Of a stretch of 64,000 bases of DNA, positions 14,301 through 24,279 are shown piece after piece (within the stretch, counting starts at the first letter, position 1; every line of letters starts with the position of its first letter). This DNA is from Vanilla planifolia (lineage: Eukaryota > Streptophyta > Magnoliopsida > Asparagales > Orchidaceae): positions 23,307,130 through 23,371,129 of the forward strand of contig CM043874.1 in assembly GCA_023846275.1 (NCBI GenBank), read 5' to 3'. Below the pieces are notes generated by a model that saw only the letters and a list, made by a program, of their open reading frames with translations, ran no database searches and was not told the origin of the DNA. The position numbers were made by a program, and so were the translations under genes.

Positions 14301-17300
14301 TGAATTTCTTAATCAATTTTTTTAAAACTTTTGTTGAATAATTCTACCTTGTTGTTTCAAGAAGATTCTCCATCTTTGGATGAGGATGAATTTGCCAAGA
14401 CAGCAATATTGTCTTCATTCTTCTTGTGCTTTGGTTATGTTTTTTCTCCCTTTCTTCATGACCTCTTAATCTCATTTGTCATAAGATTAACTAGTAGCTT
14501 ATCTAGAGAAAAATGATTCAAGTTCTTGGTTACTTTGATAATTATTACCAAAGGATCAAATGCCTTAGATAGCATCTTAAAAACTTTTCTCACCTAATAA
14601 AAAAATAGAAACATCTTTTATAAGATTTGAGGGTCTATTTACAATGTTAATGAATCTATTAATTATATTTTAATAGACTCACCATCATTCATATATAATA
14701 ACTCAAAATCATGTATATGAAACCTAATTTTTCTTTTTTTAACTTGACTAGTTCCCTTATATATAATTTCAACTTTTGCCCACACCTCATAAACTAATCT
14801 AAATTTAAAACTCTATTAAATTTAATGGTTGATAGACCATAGCGAAGAATGTAAATTGCTTTAGAGATGAGTTCAACTATATGCTTTTCTTAAGGTTAAA
14901 TAGTTCACTTATAAACTCTTAACAATATCGTTACTAATCTATTTAGAAAGAAATTTTAAAAGATCCTCAACATTGTCTTATAAATCAAGATCTACAAATT
15001 CAAGAAAAGTTTGCATTTGATTTTCCAATAAAGATAAACAATCACCCTTAAACAAAGAAAGATGAAGGGATGAAGCATCTTCTTCCAATGTAGCACAACA
15101 TCTACAATTGCATGAAACATCACAAAAAACTTTTCTAGGTATTTTAATCTTTAGAAGCAACCTTATTTGGATACCAAATGATGAGAGTGAAACACTATGA
15201 TGTCTACACAAGAAGAGAATGAGTTGTAAATTTTTATATAATTAACAAGGTCAAAAGTAATATTTAATTCAACAAAACTCCTAATGTAAAACTTTTGTTG
15301 AGAATGATTCTTGATTTATTTTTTGAAAACACTTATTAAGTTAAAAACTTATTATGTGAGGAATACCACAAAGTAAAAAGTACAAAGACATTCAGATGAT
15401 TTGATCCTAAATATTGGATTTATAACATCCTCAAATTTTAATTGAATAATTTTAGAAACCTGATCAGAATAACACTTAAAAGAAAAAAACTATTTTATAA
15501 ATAAAATAATTTTTTGTCACCAAATTAGTCACACAAGAACTAAGAACTTAATAACTTTTGTAGTACTCAAGGAAATTAGTTGATCACTTAAGATGGTTGC
15601 ATTCAAATATAAGTTGTGGCCTTTTTTCCTTTCAAGCTATGATCTACTAATATTCTTAAAGAACAATTCATAAGACTCTTAAATGTTGTAAATTACACAT
15701 AACACAATACAAGACACAAAATATAATTAAACCCTAATAAAATAGAATAATGTCAAAGCTCAAATGCATATTTTTACAAATAATGACAATATTTTGGATA
15801 AGTTCTGATTCAACGATACTCAAACATAATATCTTAATATCTGTACAACTACAAAAAAAAAAGTTACTTTTAAGTACTCAAACTTATTTACAAAGAAATA
15901 ATCAAGCGTTTAACTTAATATTAGCACAGTTAAGCTATTTGTTCTCATAAATGGTGTTTAAGTATTTTAACGTAGGTATCTAAATACTTTGTAATTTTAA
16001 TAGACACAACACAAATTTTGTATTGGTTATGCTTATTTAATATGTTCAAAATATTAGAATAGTTATATGTGTTGGTTTTGATATCTGGAACGAATGCATC
16101 ATAAAAGCTGTGCAGGATAAAGAGATTTCGAAGTTCAAATTAATTTATTGAAGACTAAAATAAGTTATGCTTGAACTGCTGACTTGGGTTTTTATCTTGA
16201 TGATCAGATAAGGAGAGAGAGCTAAGAGTAGCTCAAAATGAAATTAAAGCCTTGAAGAGGAAGGAGTTCTTTAAAGACAAAGCTGTGTTGGAGGTAAGCA
16301 TAGAAAACAGAGGCACAAATCACATTTTTCTTGATTCAAACAAAATAAACTTCACCTGTATCGCTTATTTCTCTATGAATTCTTCAGGTAAACAAAGAAT
16401 TGAAGAAAGTTGAAGAGAAGCTTGAACATGCCAAAAAACAAATGGAGGACAAGGTGTCCCTCTTCTAACTTAAAACTTCTTTCTTCAAATAGCTTGCCTT
16501 TCCTTGCCTTTTCTTCTGAATTTCAATCGTTCGTTTCAGAACCTTGAAATTAAGAAGCTAACCGATGAGAAGAAGGTTGCATTATCTGCACAATTTGCGG
16601 CTGAAGCAACCATGCGCAGAATTCTAGCAAGTCAGAAGGAAGATTGTCAAGTTTCAGCTGAGACACTTACTGCTCCACTTGAAGCTGAAATTAGAATGTA
16701 TAAAAATGAGGTATTGGTTTGTTATGTATTGAACTGCTGTCATGAAAACTGTTATTTGCTTGAACTATCTGAGCACTTGCTGGAATTATCATGTTACAGA
16801 TTGCTGCTCTTCAAGAAGACAAAAGGGCAGTTAATCGTCTCATGAAGTCTAAAGAAGCTGCACTAATTGAAGCCGAAAAAAAAATGAATATTTCTCTTGA
16901 AAGGGCTCTAATGGTTGAGAATGTACAGAATCAGTACCTCGAGTTAAAAAGACAAGCAGAAATATGTCAGGTGGGACATCATTTATTTTGAACAACAGTT
17001 TTCCGGCGCTTAAGACTTCAGATTTTTAATGCAAAACTTGTAGGAGGAAAATAAGTTCCTGCAAAAAGTAAATCGTCAGAAAGTTGCTGAGGTCGAAAAG
17101 CTCTTCCAAACTATTTCTGAGCTTGAGGAGTGCATTCTTGTCGGTGGAACAGCTGCAAATGCAGTGAGGGATTATCAACGCCAAGTAGCTGAATTAAACG
17201 TAGGTTTGCTCGTGAAACTGCGTGCGAACCTGAAATTTGTATTTGATTTTTTGAAGTTCTTTCTCAGGAAGAGAAAAGGACTATTAAGAGAGAGCTGGCA

Positions 17301-18767
17301 AAAGCTAAGATCCAAGCTAACCGTGTTGCAAGTGCAGTGGCAAATGAAGGGAAAGATGAAGGTGACGAAGTTATGCATGTGAAACAATGGCTCGAGGAGA
17401 GGAAGTTTTTGAAGGTATTGCTCATCTAAAGACTTGAATGCAATTTTTTTCTGTTTAAGCGTTCTGTTTAGGAGCATAACTTGTGTTGCTATCTTAGCTA
17501 AAGGTATTAAATATTCGATTTAATAATATTTTTAATTAAAAATGAGTTTTAAAAACTATATTTATAAAAACTTTTTTTTCTAAACTCGTTGTGTGTTAAC
17601 GCAAAGTGATCCTTAGAGAGCAAAACAATAAACAAGGGTATGTATGATTTTGGGATGACTTATGCGCCTTGCCGTTTGTATTCAAATGTGTCTCTGCAGG
17701 GAGAGATACAACGTTTGAAGGAGAAGTTATCTATATCAGAAAGAAGTTTAAGGGCCGAAGCACAACTCAAAGTACTAGGCAAAATCTGTTTCTCATGTTA
17801 CCGTTAGAACTCAACTTTCATTTTACGTACATGATCTTCCTCAATATTTGACATTTTATAGGATAAATTGAAGTTGCGTTTGAAGACTTTGGAAGAGGTT
17901 TTATCGACTTCATCAGCCAACCAAGTGACAAATTCTGGGAACAACTACAGATTCCCCTCCCCATGTGATGTGCAAACTATTTCTCAGCTGAGAGCTTCTC
18001 TTGCTGCAGCTAAATCAGCAATACAAGAGCGGCCTAATTCAACATCTGGCAGAGCTGATGCTGCGAAAAATCTCCATAGGTCAAGTTGCCCAGGAACAAA
18101 CTTCAGTTTGAGGGAAAATGTGATCAGGAAGAACTTTTGGGTTTCAAATAGCAACCGTTTTTATCAAGTTGAGAAGGAGAATGCTGCTGATGTCCCCTTG
18201 GATGGACAAGCAAATGTTGCTATGCCTCAAGAACATGACGCCCCAGGGCAAATAACCAATGGATATGAAGGCAGTGAATCAATAAGCAGTGGAAGTCATC
18301 AGGATGGCTGTGATGATTTGGTATCGGGTTTCCTGTATGATAAGTTGCAGCAGGAGGTGATCTCATTGCGAAGATTGAAACGGAAGAAAAACGAGGTCTT
18401 GAGCAGTAAAGAAGATGAGATCAAGGTTAAGAAGCTTTTTCATGTTTTAAATTATTCAAAGCTTTCCCTGCAGATTTATTTCTTCGGCTTTAAACTTGTG
18501 AATTTGCAGTTGCTTCAAATAAAAGTGAATGCACTAACAAAAGCCATTAAGGTGGAGGTAAAGAATAGAAGAGCTGCTGTGACAGAAAAGAAAGAAATGC
18601 AGAAGTTGGAAGAAACTAAACAAAAGAACAATATCAAAGGGTATGAATTTATAACTTGCCTGTTTTTGAATGCTTTGAGAATAATTGAACAGCCCGAATG
18701 TTGAATATTATCTTACAATCATGTTTGATATTGGATGCCGTCTTACAGGACAGAGAAACTCAGCTAA
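1567..18767 (+). CDS. MAP70-5-like: MAP70-family microtubule-associated protein (MAP70-5-like), 11 exons
   Basis: Plant-specific coiled-coil protein that binds cortical microtubules; family members act in cell shape and secondary-wall patterning. Exons: 1567-1660, 16208-16293, 16388-16453, 16540-16710, 16800-16970, 17044-17199, 17268-17414, 17700-17771, 17862-18425, 18510-18640, 18749-18767. All junctions are GT-AG, all phases agree, and the total is 558 residues, within the family range. Residues 19-31 (VTIELNRLENLLK) lead into the conserved coiled coil. Family blocks seen are AQFAAEATMRR, APLEAEIRMYKNE, GGTAANAVRDYQRQ (exon 6) and VKQWLEER (exon 7). Exon 9 gives a Ser-rich linker followed by VSGFLYDKLQQEVISLR, and exon 10 a second coiled coil (VNALTKAIKVE). 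The start is the ATG nearest the conserved block; an in-frame ATG at 1381 is rejected. The last 19-base exon is least certain: reading through instead ends at 18704. The MAP70-5 assignment rests on remembered family motifs. Confidence 0.88.
5020..7450 (-). mobile_element. Decayed Ty1/copia retrotransposon (gag, integrase, RT end)
   Basis: Read on the minus strand from high to low coordinates, pieces of a copia polyprotein appear in the right order. They are a CCHC-like zinc knuckle followed by a Lys-rich tail (about 7190-7310), a GAG-pre-integrase segment (about 6040-6120), integrase core pieces around 5930-5790 and 5730-5540 (TIVEMAKTMLEEHGLFKNFW is the clearest), and the C-terminal RT block (about 5210-5040). 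Many stops and frameshifts interrupt it, and most of the RT core is missing between about 5210 and 5540. It sits antisense to the host gene within intron 1. It is dead as a coding unit; outer LTRs were not assigned. Confidence 0.8.
7560..8515 (+). repeat. LTR-like direct repeat, copy A
   Basis: This block is similar, with much divergence, to about 10017-10830. Shared landmarks include a block of about 180 bases (7640-7860 with 10110-10330), an AGCTATCTTT-containing block near the end, and a terminal sequence resembling TTTGGTATC, a common primer-binding-site context in plant LTR elements. The arrangement suggests a pair of old LTRs with a short, non-coding interior, that is a non-autonomous element. 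Boundaries are approximate. Confidence 0.55.
9055..10210 (+). repeat. Three diverged tandem units of about 390 bp
   Basis: The same block occurs three times in a row: a CACTAA-containing start at about 9064, 9455 and 9839, and a later landmark resembling GATGTAAG plus TTAATTGAG at about 9243, 9628 and 10017. Spacings are 384-391 bases. The units share phrases for a CCCACAAAG/AACACCACAC block. Each unit also resembles the start of the LTR-like copy A near 7580, so the array probably arose from repeated duplication within an LTR element. No open frame runs through it. Confidence 0.7.
10017..10830 (+). repeat. LTR-like direct repeat, copy B
   Basis: Second copy of the repeat at 7560-8515, overlapping the end of the 390-bp array. 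It ends with a TTTGGTATTG string, again resembling the edge of a primer-binding site. Divergence from copy A is heavy, with many substitutions and indels, so the insertion is old. Confidence 0.5.
11246..11354 (+). repeat. Compound (AT)n(GT)n microsatellite
   Basis: About 45 bases of pure AT repeat run directly into about 64 bases of GT repeat with a few interruptions (GTAT, GCGT). It lies in intron 1 of the MAP70 gene. The open frame across it is a repeat artefact. Such tracts are length-variable and prone to sequencing error. Confidence 0.97.
12540..13260. repeat. Low-complexity repeats, possible LTR remnant
   Basis: Short degenerate repeats recur: variants of ATTTGATCA with CAAAATTAT near 12690, 12830 and 12915, then three variants of a block with TTCAA..GTGATGCCT..GACC near 13135, 13175 and 13212. 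This internal repetition is typical of LTR U3 regions, and a reversed copia gag relic lies nearby at 14060-15200. No partner LTR was identified, so the link is a guess. Confidence 0.3.
14060..15200 (-). mobile_element. Reversed copia-type gag relic
   Basis: On the minus strand the segment at 14605-14440 reads as the UBN2-type gag domain (VRKVFKMLSKAFDPL, then LNHFSLDKLLVNLM). The 84-codon open stretch at 14316-14062 carries a degraded CCHC knuckle (CYKSNKSKYIHLYYAKL) followed by the usual basic stretch KRKALKTIWSDKDES. A GATACCAAA string near 15171 reads in reverse as TTTGGTATC, like a primer-binding-site edge, so the 5' LTR would lie at higher coordinates. Gag only; no integrase or RT follows at lower coordinates. 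It is distinct from the element at 5020-7450 because both retain the gag knuckle. Confidence 0.7.
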
Positions 18768-19200
18768 GTCTCCCTAAAATCAGAAAAACCAACTGATGTT
18801 CCTTGCAATAGAAGGAGACATGCAACAAAACAATCCAATTGCAATACTGTAAATCGATATTAGTTTGCATGAATTGAAATTGATTTGTGATGTAACCAAT
18901 AGACAAACAAGTTTTATGCCTATAGATGTATTGTGTTTTGCAATGCGGTTTCATTATGAATTCTGCTCATCTCCTTATCAATTAATCATAATGAGACTGG
19001 ATGATATGGGTAAGATGCTAAAATATTGACATACAATGTAAGCATGAAAAATGAAGCTGGCTTCATCTTATATGCAAAGAGTTCAAATGAGATAAGAATT
19101 AGGCTTATATTAAAAATTAAATATAATATTGGTAAGACAATAGTAATAAATAAATATACTTTTGAGAATATGGAAATAAATGAAATACAATTCCATTCAA
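18768..19200 (+). other. 3' UTR and downstream flank of MAP70 gene
   Basis: Non-coding sequence after the proposed stop. No canonical AATAAA lies close by, which is common in plants. AT-rich AAT-containing strings near 18890-18960 are possible but weak poly(A) signals. A retrotransposon relic starts at about 19200. Confidence 0.4.
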
Positions 19201-20640
19201 AGTTATTTCTATTGACACAATAGAATTTGACAAAAATTTGGCTATGGATTGGCTTATGAGACATAAAGTTATAATTAATTGATTGAAGAAAAAGGTAGTT
19301 ATTAGGCTAGAAAATGGTTCAAAGTTAGTTTACTTCAAAAAGGAAAAGAAGGTATCACTTACATCTACAATGAATCTGAGAAGCCAATACAAAAAAGATA
19401 TTACTTAGTATATATCTATATAGTGTACATCACAAATATAAATCTAATTACAAGATGTGTTAGTTGTTTGTAGTTATTAGGAGGTTTTTTCCAAAGATTT
19501 ACCTAGCTTACCACTAGATTGGAACATCGAATTTGTCATTAAATTAATGTTTAGTATTCAACATATCTCCAAAGCATCACATCAAATGACACTGATAGAA
19601 ATGCTAGAGATGAAAAGCCAATTTGAAAAACTTCTAGATAAAGGGTTTATTAGACTTTATGTTTCAACTTTGAGAGCATCAATACTTTTCATTAAAAAGG
19701 AAGATAGCCTTTGAATTTGCATAGACTATTAGAAACTAATTAAAGTCACCATCAAGAAAAAATATCCATTACCTCAAAAAGATGAATTATATGATTAACT
19801 TTTAAGGATAGAGATACTCTCAAAGATTGATTTAAGATTGAGATATCAACTGAAGATTCAAGAAGAAGATATACTGAAGATAGCATTTAGAATCAATATA
19901 GTAATTATGAATTTCTTGTACCCCCATTTAGGTTAACAAATGCACTTGCCACTTTTATGGACCTCATGAATAGAGTGCTCAAGCAATAGTTGGATGATTT
20001 CATCATCATGTTTGTTGAAGATAGCATTTAGAATCAATATGGTTATTATGAATTTCTTGTACTCCAATTTAGGTTAACAAATGCACTAGACACTTTTATA
20101 GACCTCATGAATGTGCTCAAGCAATAGTTGAATGATTTCATCATCATGTTTGTTGATGATATTTAAATTTAGTCTAAGAGTGAATATCAACACAACTAAC
20201 ATCTTAAAATGACACTACAATGTTTAAAGAAGCAATAGTTGTTTGCTAAGTTCTTAAATGTAGCTTTTGGTTAAAGAATATTTCCTCCTTGGGACACATC
20301 ATAAGTGCTAAAGGAGTAGTGGATAGACAAAAGCTGGTAACAATTACAAAGTGGCTCAAAACTTACCAATGTCACTTAGATACAGAGTTTCTTAACTTTA
20401 GCTAGATATTATTGAAAGTTTATGAATTAATTTTCTCAAATTGCTTCATCCTTTGACAAGTCATACTCAAAAATCAGTTTCTTTCACTTGGGATAAAAAG
20501 TGTGAAGATAATTTTCAAACACCAAAGAAGAAATTAACAATCACATAAGTCTTGACTCTACCAATTTTAGATGAAGAGTTTCAAGTTTACATAGATGCAT
20601 CACTACAAGGATTTGGAGCAATTGTGGTGACGTCTTACCA
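19200..20640 (+). mobile_element. Ty3/gypsy retrotransposon relic (protease end, RT, RNase H start)
   Basis: The + strand shows gypsy pol blocks in order: a protease-like tail (AMDWLMRHKVIIN, about 19240), the RT entry (DLPGLPLDW about 19500; EKLLDKGFIRLYVS about 19630), the palm region (KKYPLPQKDEL, KIDLR) and an FVED/FVDD box near 20010 and 20150. Then come LGHIISAKGVVD (about 20295) and the RNase H start near 20590. Stops and frameshifts are frequent. It breaks off about 20640 without an integrase or clear LTRs, so it is a truncated dead copy. It lies downstream of, and in the same direction as, the MAP70 gene. Confidence 0.85.
19876..20154 (+). repeat. Tandem duplication inside the gypsy RT
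   Basis: Unit 1 (19876-20016, 141 bases) and unit 2 (20017-20154, about 138 bases) are nearly identical. Both begin GAAGATAGCATTTAGAATC and both cover the RT palm up to the FV(E/D)D box. Unit 2 lacks three bases in the AATAGAGTGC region. The high identity compared with the general decay suggests the duplication came late. Confidence 0.9.
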
Positions 20641-23600
20641 ATCGTTATTGGATTTTGGTTCCACAACATATATTTCTTTCTCCTTTCTTTTAATATTTTG
20701 AAAACATATAAAATCACTCTATTTCTTTTATAAAAACCATAGTAGAAAAAATAATTATTTGTTTGAAATCAAGTATTAGAAGAATCTTTTACAATCATGT
20801 GAAAATATAAAATTTTTCACTTTTCTTTTAATGGCACATATACATACAATATTAATGGTTATAATTTCTTTACATATTATTTTTTACTCACATAAAATAA
20901 ATATAAAAATTGCACACCGAAAAAAATTACAATATTTTCTAAATTATCATGTGCTGGCTCTCACTCCATCCAAGTAGCCTCATGTGATGCCTTTCACCTA
21001 AAACTACTAGGCTAAAATAGACATAGGCCAATTAAGTTTAGCTTAGTGGCAAATAATTATACATATATATAAAACACTATACTTAACTGCATGTAAGGAT
21101 AATTTTTAATAATATAATATAAATAAAATATGTGATCATTTAAGCAAAGTAAACTAACAGTACATATGAAATTTTTATACACATGAATCTTTTGTATCTT
21201 TATACTTTGTTTTCTTTCTTTGTATCTTTTTATCTCTTTAGGGTTTTAACTTAAGGAAAAATCATTTTTTCATTCAACAAATTTGGCATAAAATCCAACT
21301 AAATGCTCATTTGGCTCATATCTAAAATATGTTGTTTCAAGATAGCATTTTACCATTTCGGATAATCTTATGTTCTTTCACTTTGAACATTTATCTTTTC
21401 TTCAACAAACAATTTTTTTTATCATTTCTCTTTAATTTTTTTCTTATCTTAGTGTATCACAAATAAAATTATTTTGCATATTCATTATCATATAATTATA
21501 TTAATAAATGACTTGTAGTCTAAATAATACATTATTCATGTTAAAGCATCAAATACATACATAAATCATGATATAAAAAAATACTTACTTTTTATCATCA
21601 TTTATAAATTTTATTTTTTTAATAATCAATTATATAAATTTCATCAAACTTTATCTATTAATACAATCATCTTCTATGTTTATTATACTCACTTCATGCA
21701 TCTCCAATTTAACATTTTTAATCAATTAATTAAAGCCCTTATCCTAACATTACACATTATTTTTAAATATATAAACATAAGTATAAGTTTTTCTTACCTT
21801 TTAAAATCAAGAAGTGGTATCACCAAAGCTCAAATCTAATTCAATTTTGTCAATTGCTACAATAATAGAGACTATGTTCTTCTCTATTTTGTCTTTGTCT
21901 ATTACTTGACTTGTTTCCAAATCACTTGGGAACACCTTCACCTACTCTCCTTCTCCTTTTATTAACTATTGTCAAGTTCTACGTCTCCTAAATTTCTCAA
22001 AAGAACTTTTTAAGTTATGAAAAACCCCTTATTTATGCTTGTTATCATGACTTTTCACATGTTTAACCCTTCAAATGTCTTTAACAATTTTATCTCTTCA
22101 TGTGAATGTCTTTTTATCTTCTAACTTTTCACTTATAAAAGTTTCTCATTTATTAAACTCAACTCCATATCAGTTTCCTAGGTCATTTGCCATTTTGGGT
22201 TTTAATTTTTATTTAGTTTTAGATAATCATACAAATATGATTACTATATTTGTATTATATGTTTCTCAATCTTATCTAATTTTGTATTTATTTGTTATCA
22301 TCATATTATTCCAATCCCACTATCATGTTGTATGATAAGTCTTTATAGCCAATAACCAATGATAGTCTATGCCCTTATGTCTTAATTATATTAATACAAT
22401 AAGTGTATCCTATTATATAATTATTTTAAGGTATCTTTCTTTTGTAGCTTTCACATTGAACTCATTTCATTTCCTCTATCACCTAATCATATGGTACGAT
22501 ATAAATGTATCTTATTATACATCACAATATTTTATAAGTCCCTTACCCATTGTCATACAAAAATATTTATTCAATTGTACTTATATTACCTAACATTGGG
22601 CTCAACACTTTATCGTACTTATACATTTATGTCATTTATATTGTATAATGACACATTATCTATTGATTATTTTCTTATGTATTAATGTCCTAATATATGT
22701 CATGATCATCTTGTATAATACTTAGCCCACTTTTTGTGCTTATTCATGCTTATCATACTCTATGACCAAATCCTTTCCTACTTAACCTATTAGAAAACTT
22801 TAACCAACAATCAACCACGAATCTATTTATTTAATTATTCTCTTGCTCGATCATAGTATATGATACTATCTTATTGTATTATATGATACCCTAAAATATT
22901 CACACATTCTTAGAATATTTTAAAATATTTTACAAAAATTCTTAAAATATATTTTAAATTTATTAAAATTTTTTATCATTCCTCTTTTTAGAATGTTACA
23001 ATTACTCCTATCTTATAAGAATTTCATCCTTAAAATTTAGATTAATCTCATGAAGGTCTTATAAAATAACCACTAAGGGAAGGATTATAATCCTCATTCT
23101 ATTCTTGAAGTGATTTCTTTCGATTATTTGTTAAGCAATAAAGTTTTTACTTTAAATGTCAATTTTATTTTATTTTGTCCAAGATAATGTCTATTTCTCA
23201 TCCAACCAACTAGAGAACTTTAAATTCAATATACATTTTTATGAATTATTCTTAAATTATTCTCTATCTTATCAAGTATCACATCATCAATTGAGTATAA
23301 TTTTAATTTTCATTTATTGATTAATATTTCTTTTTAAGATACTTATGCATTAATTATATGACAAAATCTTATTGATCTTATGCAAATAAATTAATAATTC
23401 TTTTATGTATTAACTATACTACAAATAAAAAAAATGACAAGTGATAATGTTTAAAGATTTCATTCATAAGTTTGAAATTATTTCATATATCTAATATTCT
23501 TCAACATTCCTCACATATACTTCTAATCAATACATAATTCACACTACTTCCTGTGTACACTTCTTAGCATAATATCAAAGATTTTCACTAGTATAACATT

Positions 23601-23660
23601 TAACGTTCTTCTTCCAGCATTCCATTTTATGAAATTTTCCATAAATCAAACATTAAAGAG
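20640..23660. other. AT-rich stretch, no gene
   Basis: No coding family was recognised. Around 22060-22900 there are repeated strings such as ATATTGTATAATG and TATCATACT, resembling blocks at about 41400-41830 and 51060-51600; these may be remains of one LTR family. Near 22985-23040 the minus strand reads like the very end of a gypsy polyprotein (KDEILIR). With the gag knuckle at 23.7 kb, this suggests a reversed gypsy element whose 3' LTR would lie below 22985. Boundaries are not visible. Confidence 0.35.
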
Positions 23661-23830
23661 CTTCCTTTGATTCCTTCCTTAAAGACTGATTGTCCACTTT
23701 CTTATTGGCATCTTTGATGTTAATTATGATTAATTTTTCTATCATAATTGGACATTCTTTAACAATATGTCCAAAATTATTACAATAAAAGTATTTAATA
23801 AATTTTTTCTTGCTTTAACCTAATGAAATT
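23660..23830 (-). mobile_element. Reversed retroelement gag zinc-knuckle relic
   Basis: On the minus strand about 35 codons read FYCNNFGHIVKECPIM, the CX2C-X4-H-X4-C gag knuckle with the first Cys lost. The flanks are decayed. It probably belongs with the gypsy C-terminal end at about 23000, most of the pol gene having been deleted. Too short to class firmly. Confidence 0.5.
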
Positions 23831-24279
23831 TCCCATATAATACACATTCTAGTATTTTTCTAATAGTGGGTTGAAATCCTTGTTCCATCATCTTGATCTT
23901 CTTTCATTTTGATGTATTCTTCAGCATAATTCTTTATCTTTTATTTACCCCTCATAATAGATACCTTTATCTCTTTATAAGTAGGGAACTATATGAGTTT
24001 GAGGAATGGTTGATGGTCGGGTCACTGATTGTAGTGATGGCTTCTCAGTTCATCAAACAATGGTAGAGAATATTGGTAAGTAAGCTTCTCCACTCTTTTT
24101 TGAATTTATTTTTTCCTGTGATTCTCATTGGCCTGTGATGCTATTCTTCAACTATGTTGGGTCCTAAGGTCTCATCTCCTCAAATCACTCCTTTGTACAT
24201 GTGTTGGGTGAGCCCTCATAACATCCTTAAGTAGTATCAAAGATCTAATAATGTTAAAATGTGAGGCAAGCGTAATCTT

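Larger units (their letters stand above)
1661..16207 (+). other. Giant intron 1 of MAP70 gene (14.5 kb)
   Basis: The donor is AAAG/GTAAGT at 1661 and the acceptor is ATCAG at 16203-16207. Phase 1 on the left and the two completing bases on the right restore an Asp codon, giving the family continuation DKERELRVAQNEIKAL. No other exon-like block of this family lies between. The intron carries several reversed LTR-element relics and a long microsatellite, listed separately. The stretches 1661-5000, 11360-14050 and 15215-16200 are AT-rich and hold nothing else I recognise. Confidence 0.85.

Noticed and set aside
18641..18704. Read-through end of the MAP70 ORF at 18704
   Set aside because: A GT donor at 18641 and a good TCTTACAG acceptor at 18741-18748 give a short final exon (GTEKLS) in phase; read-through remains possible as a retained intron.
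22075..22685. Overlapping + strand ORFs of 64-86 codons
   Set aside because: Hydrophobic Tyr/Ile/Phe-rich translations of AT-rich repeats, no motifs and no splice context.
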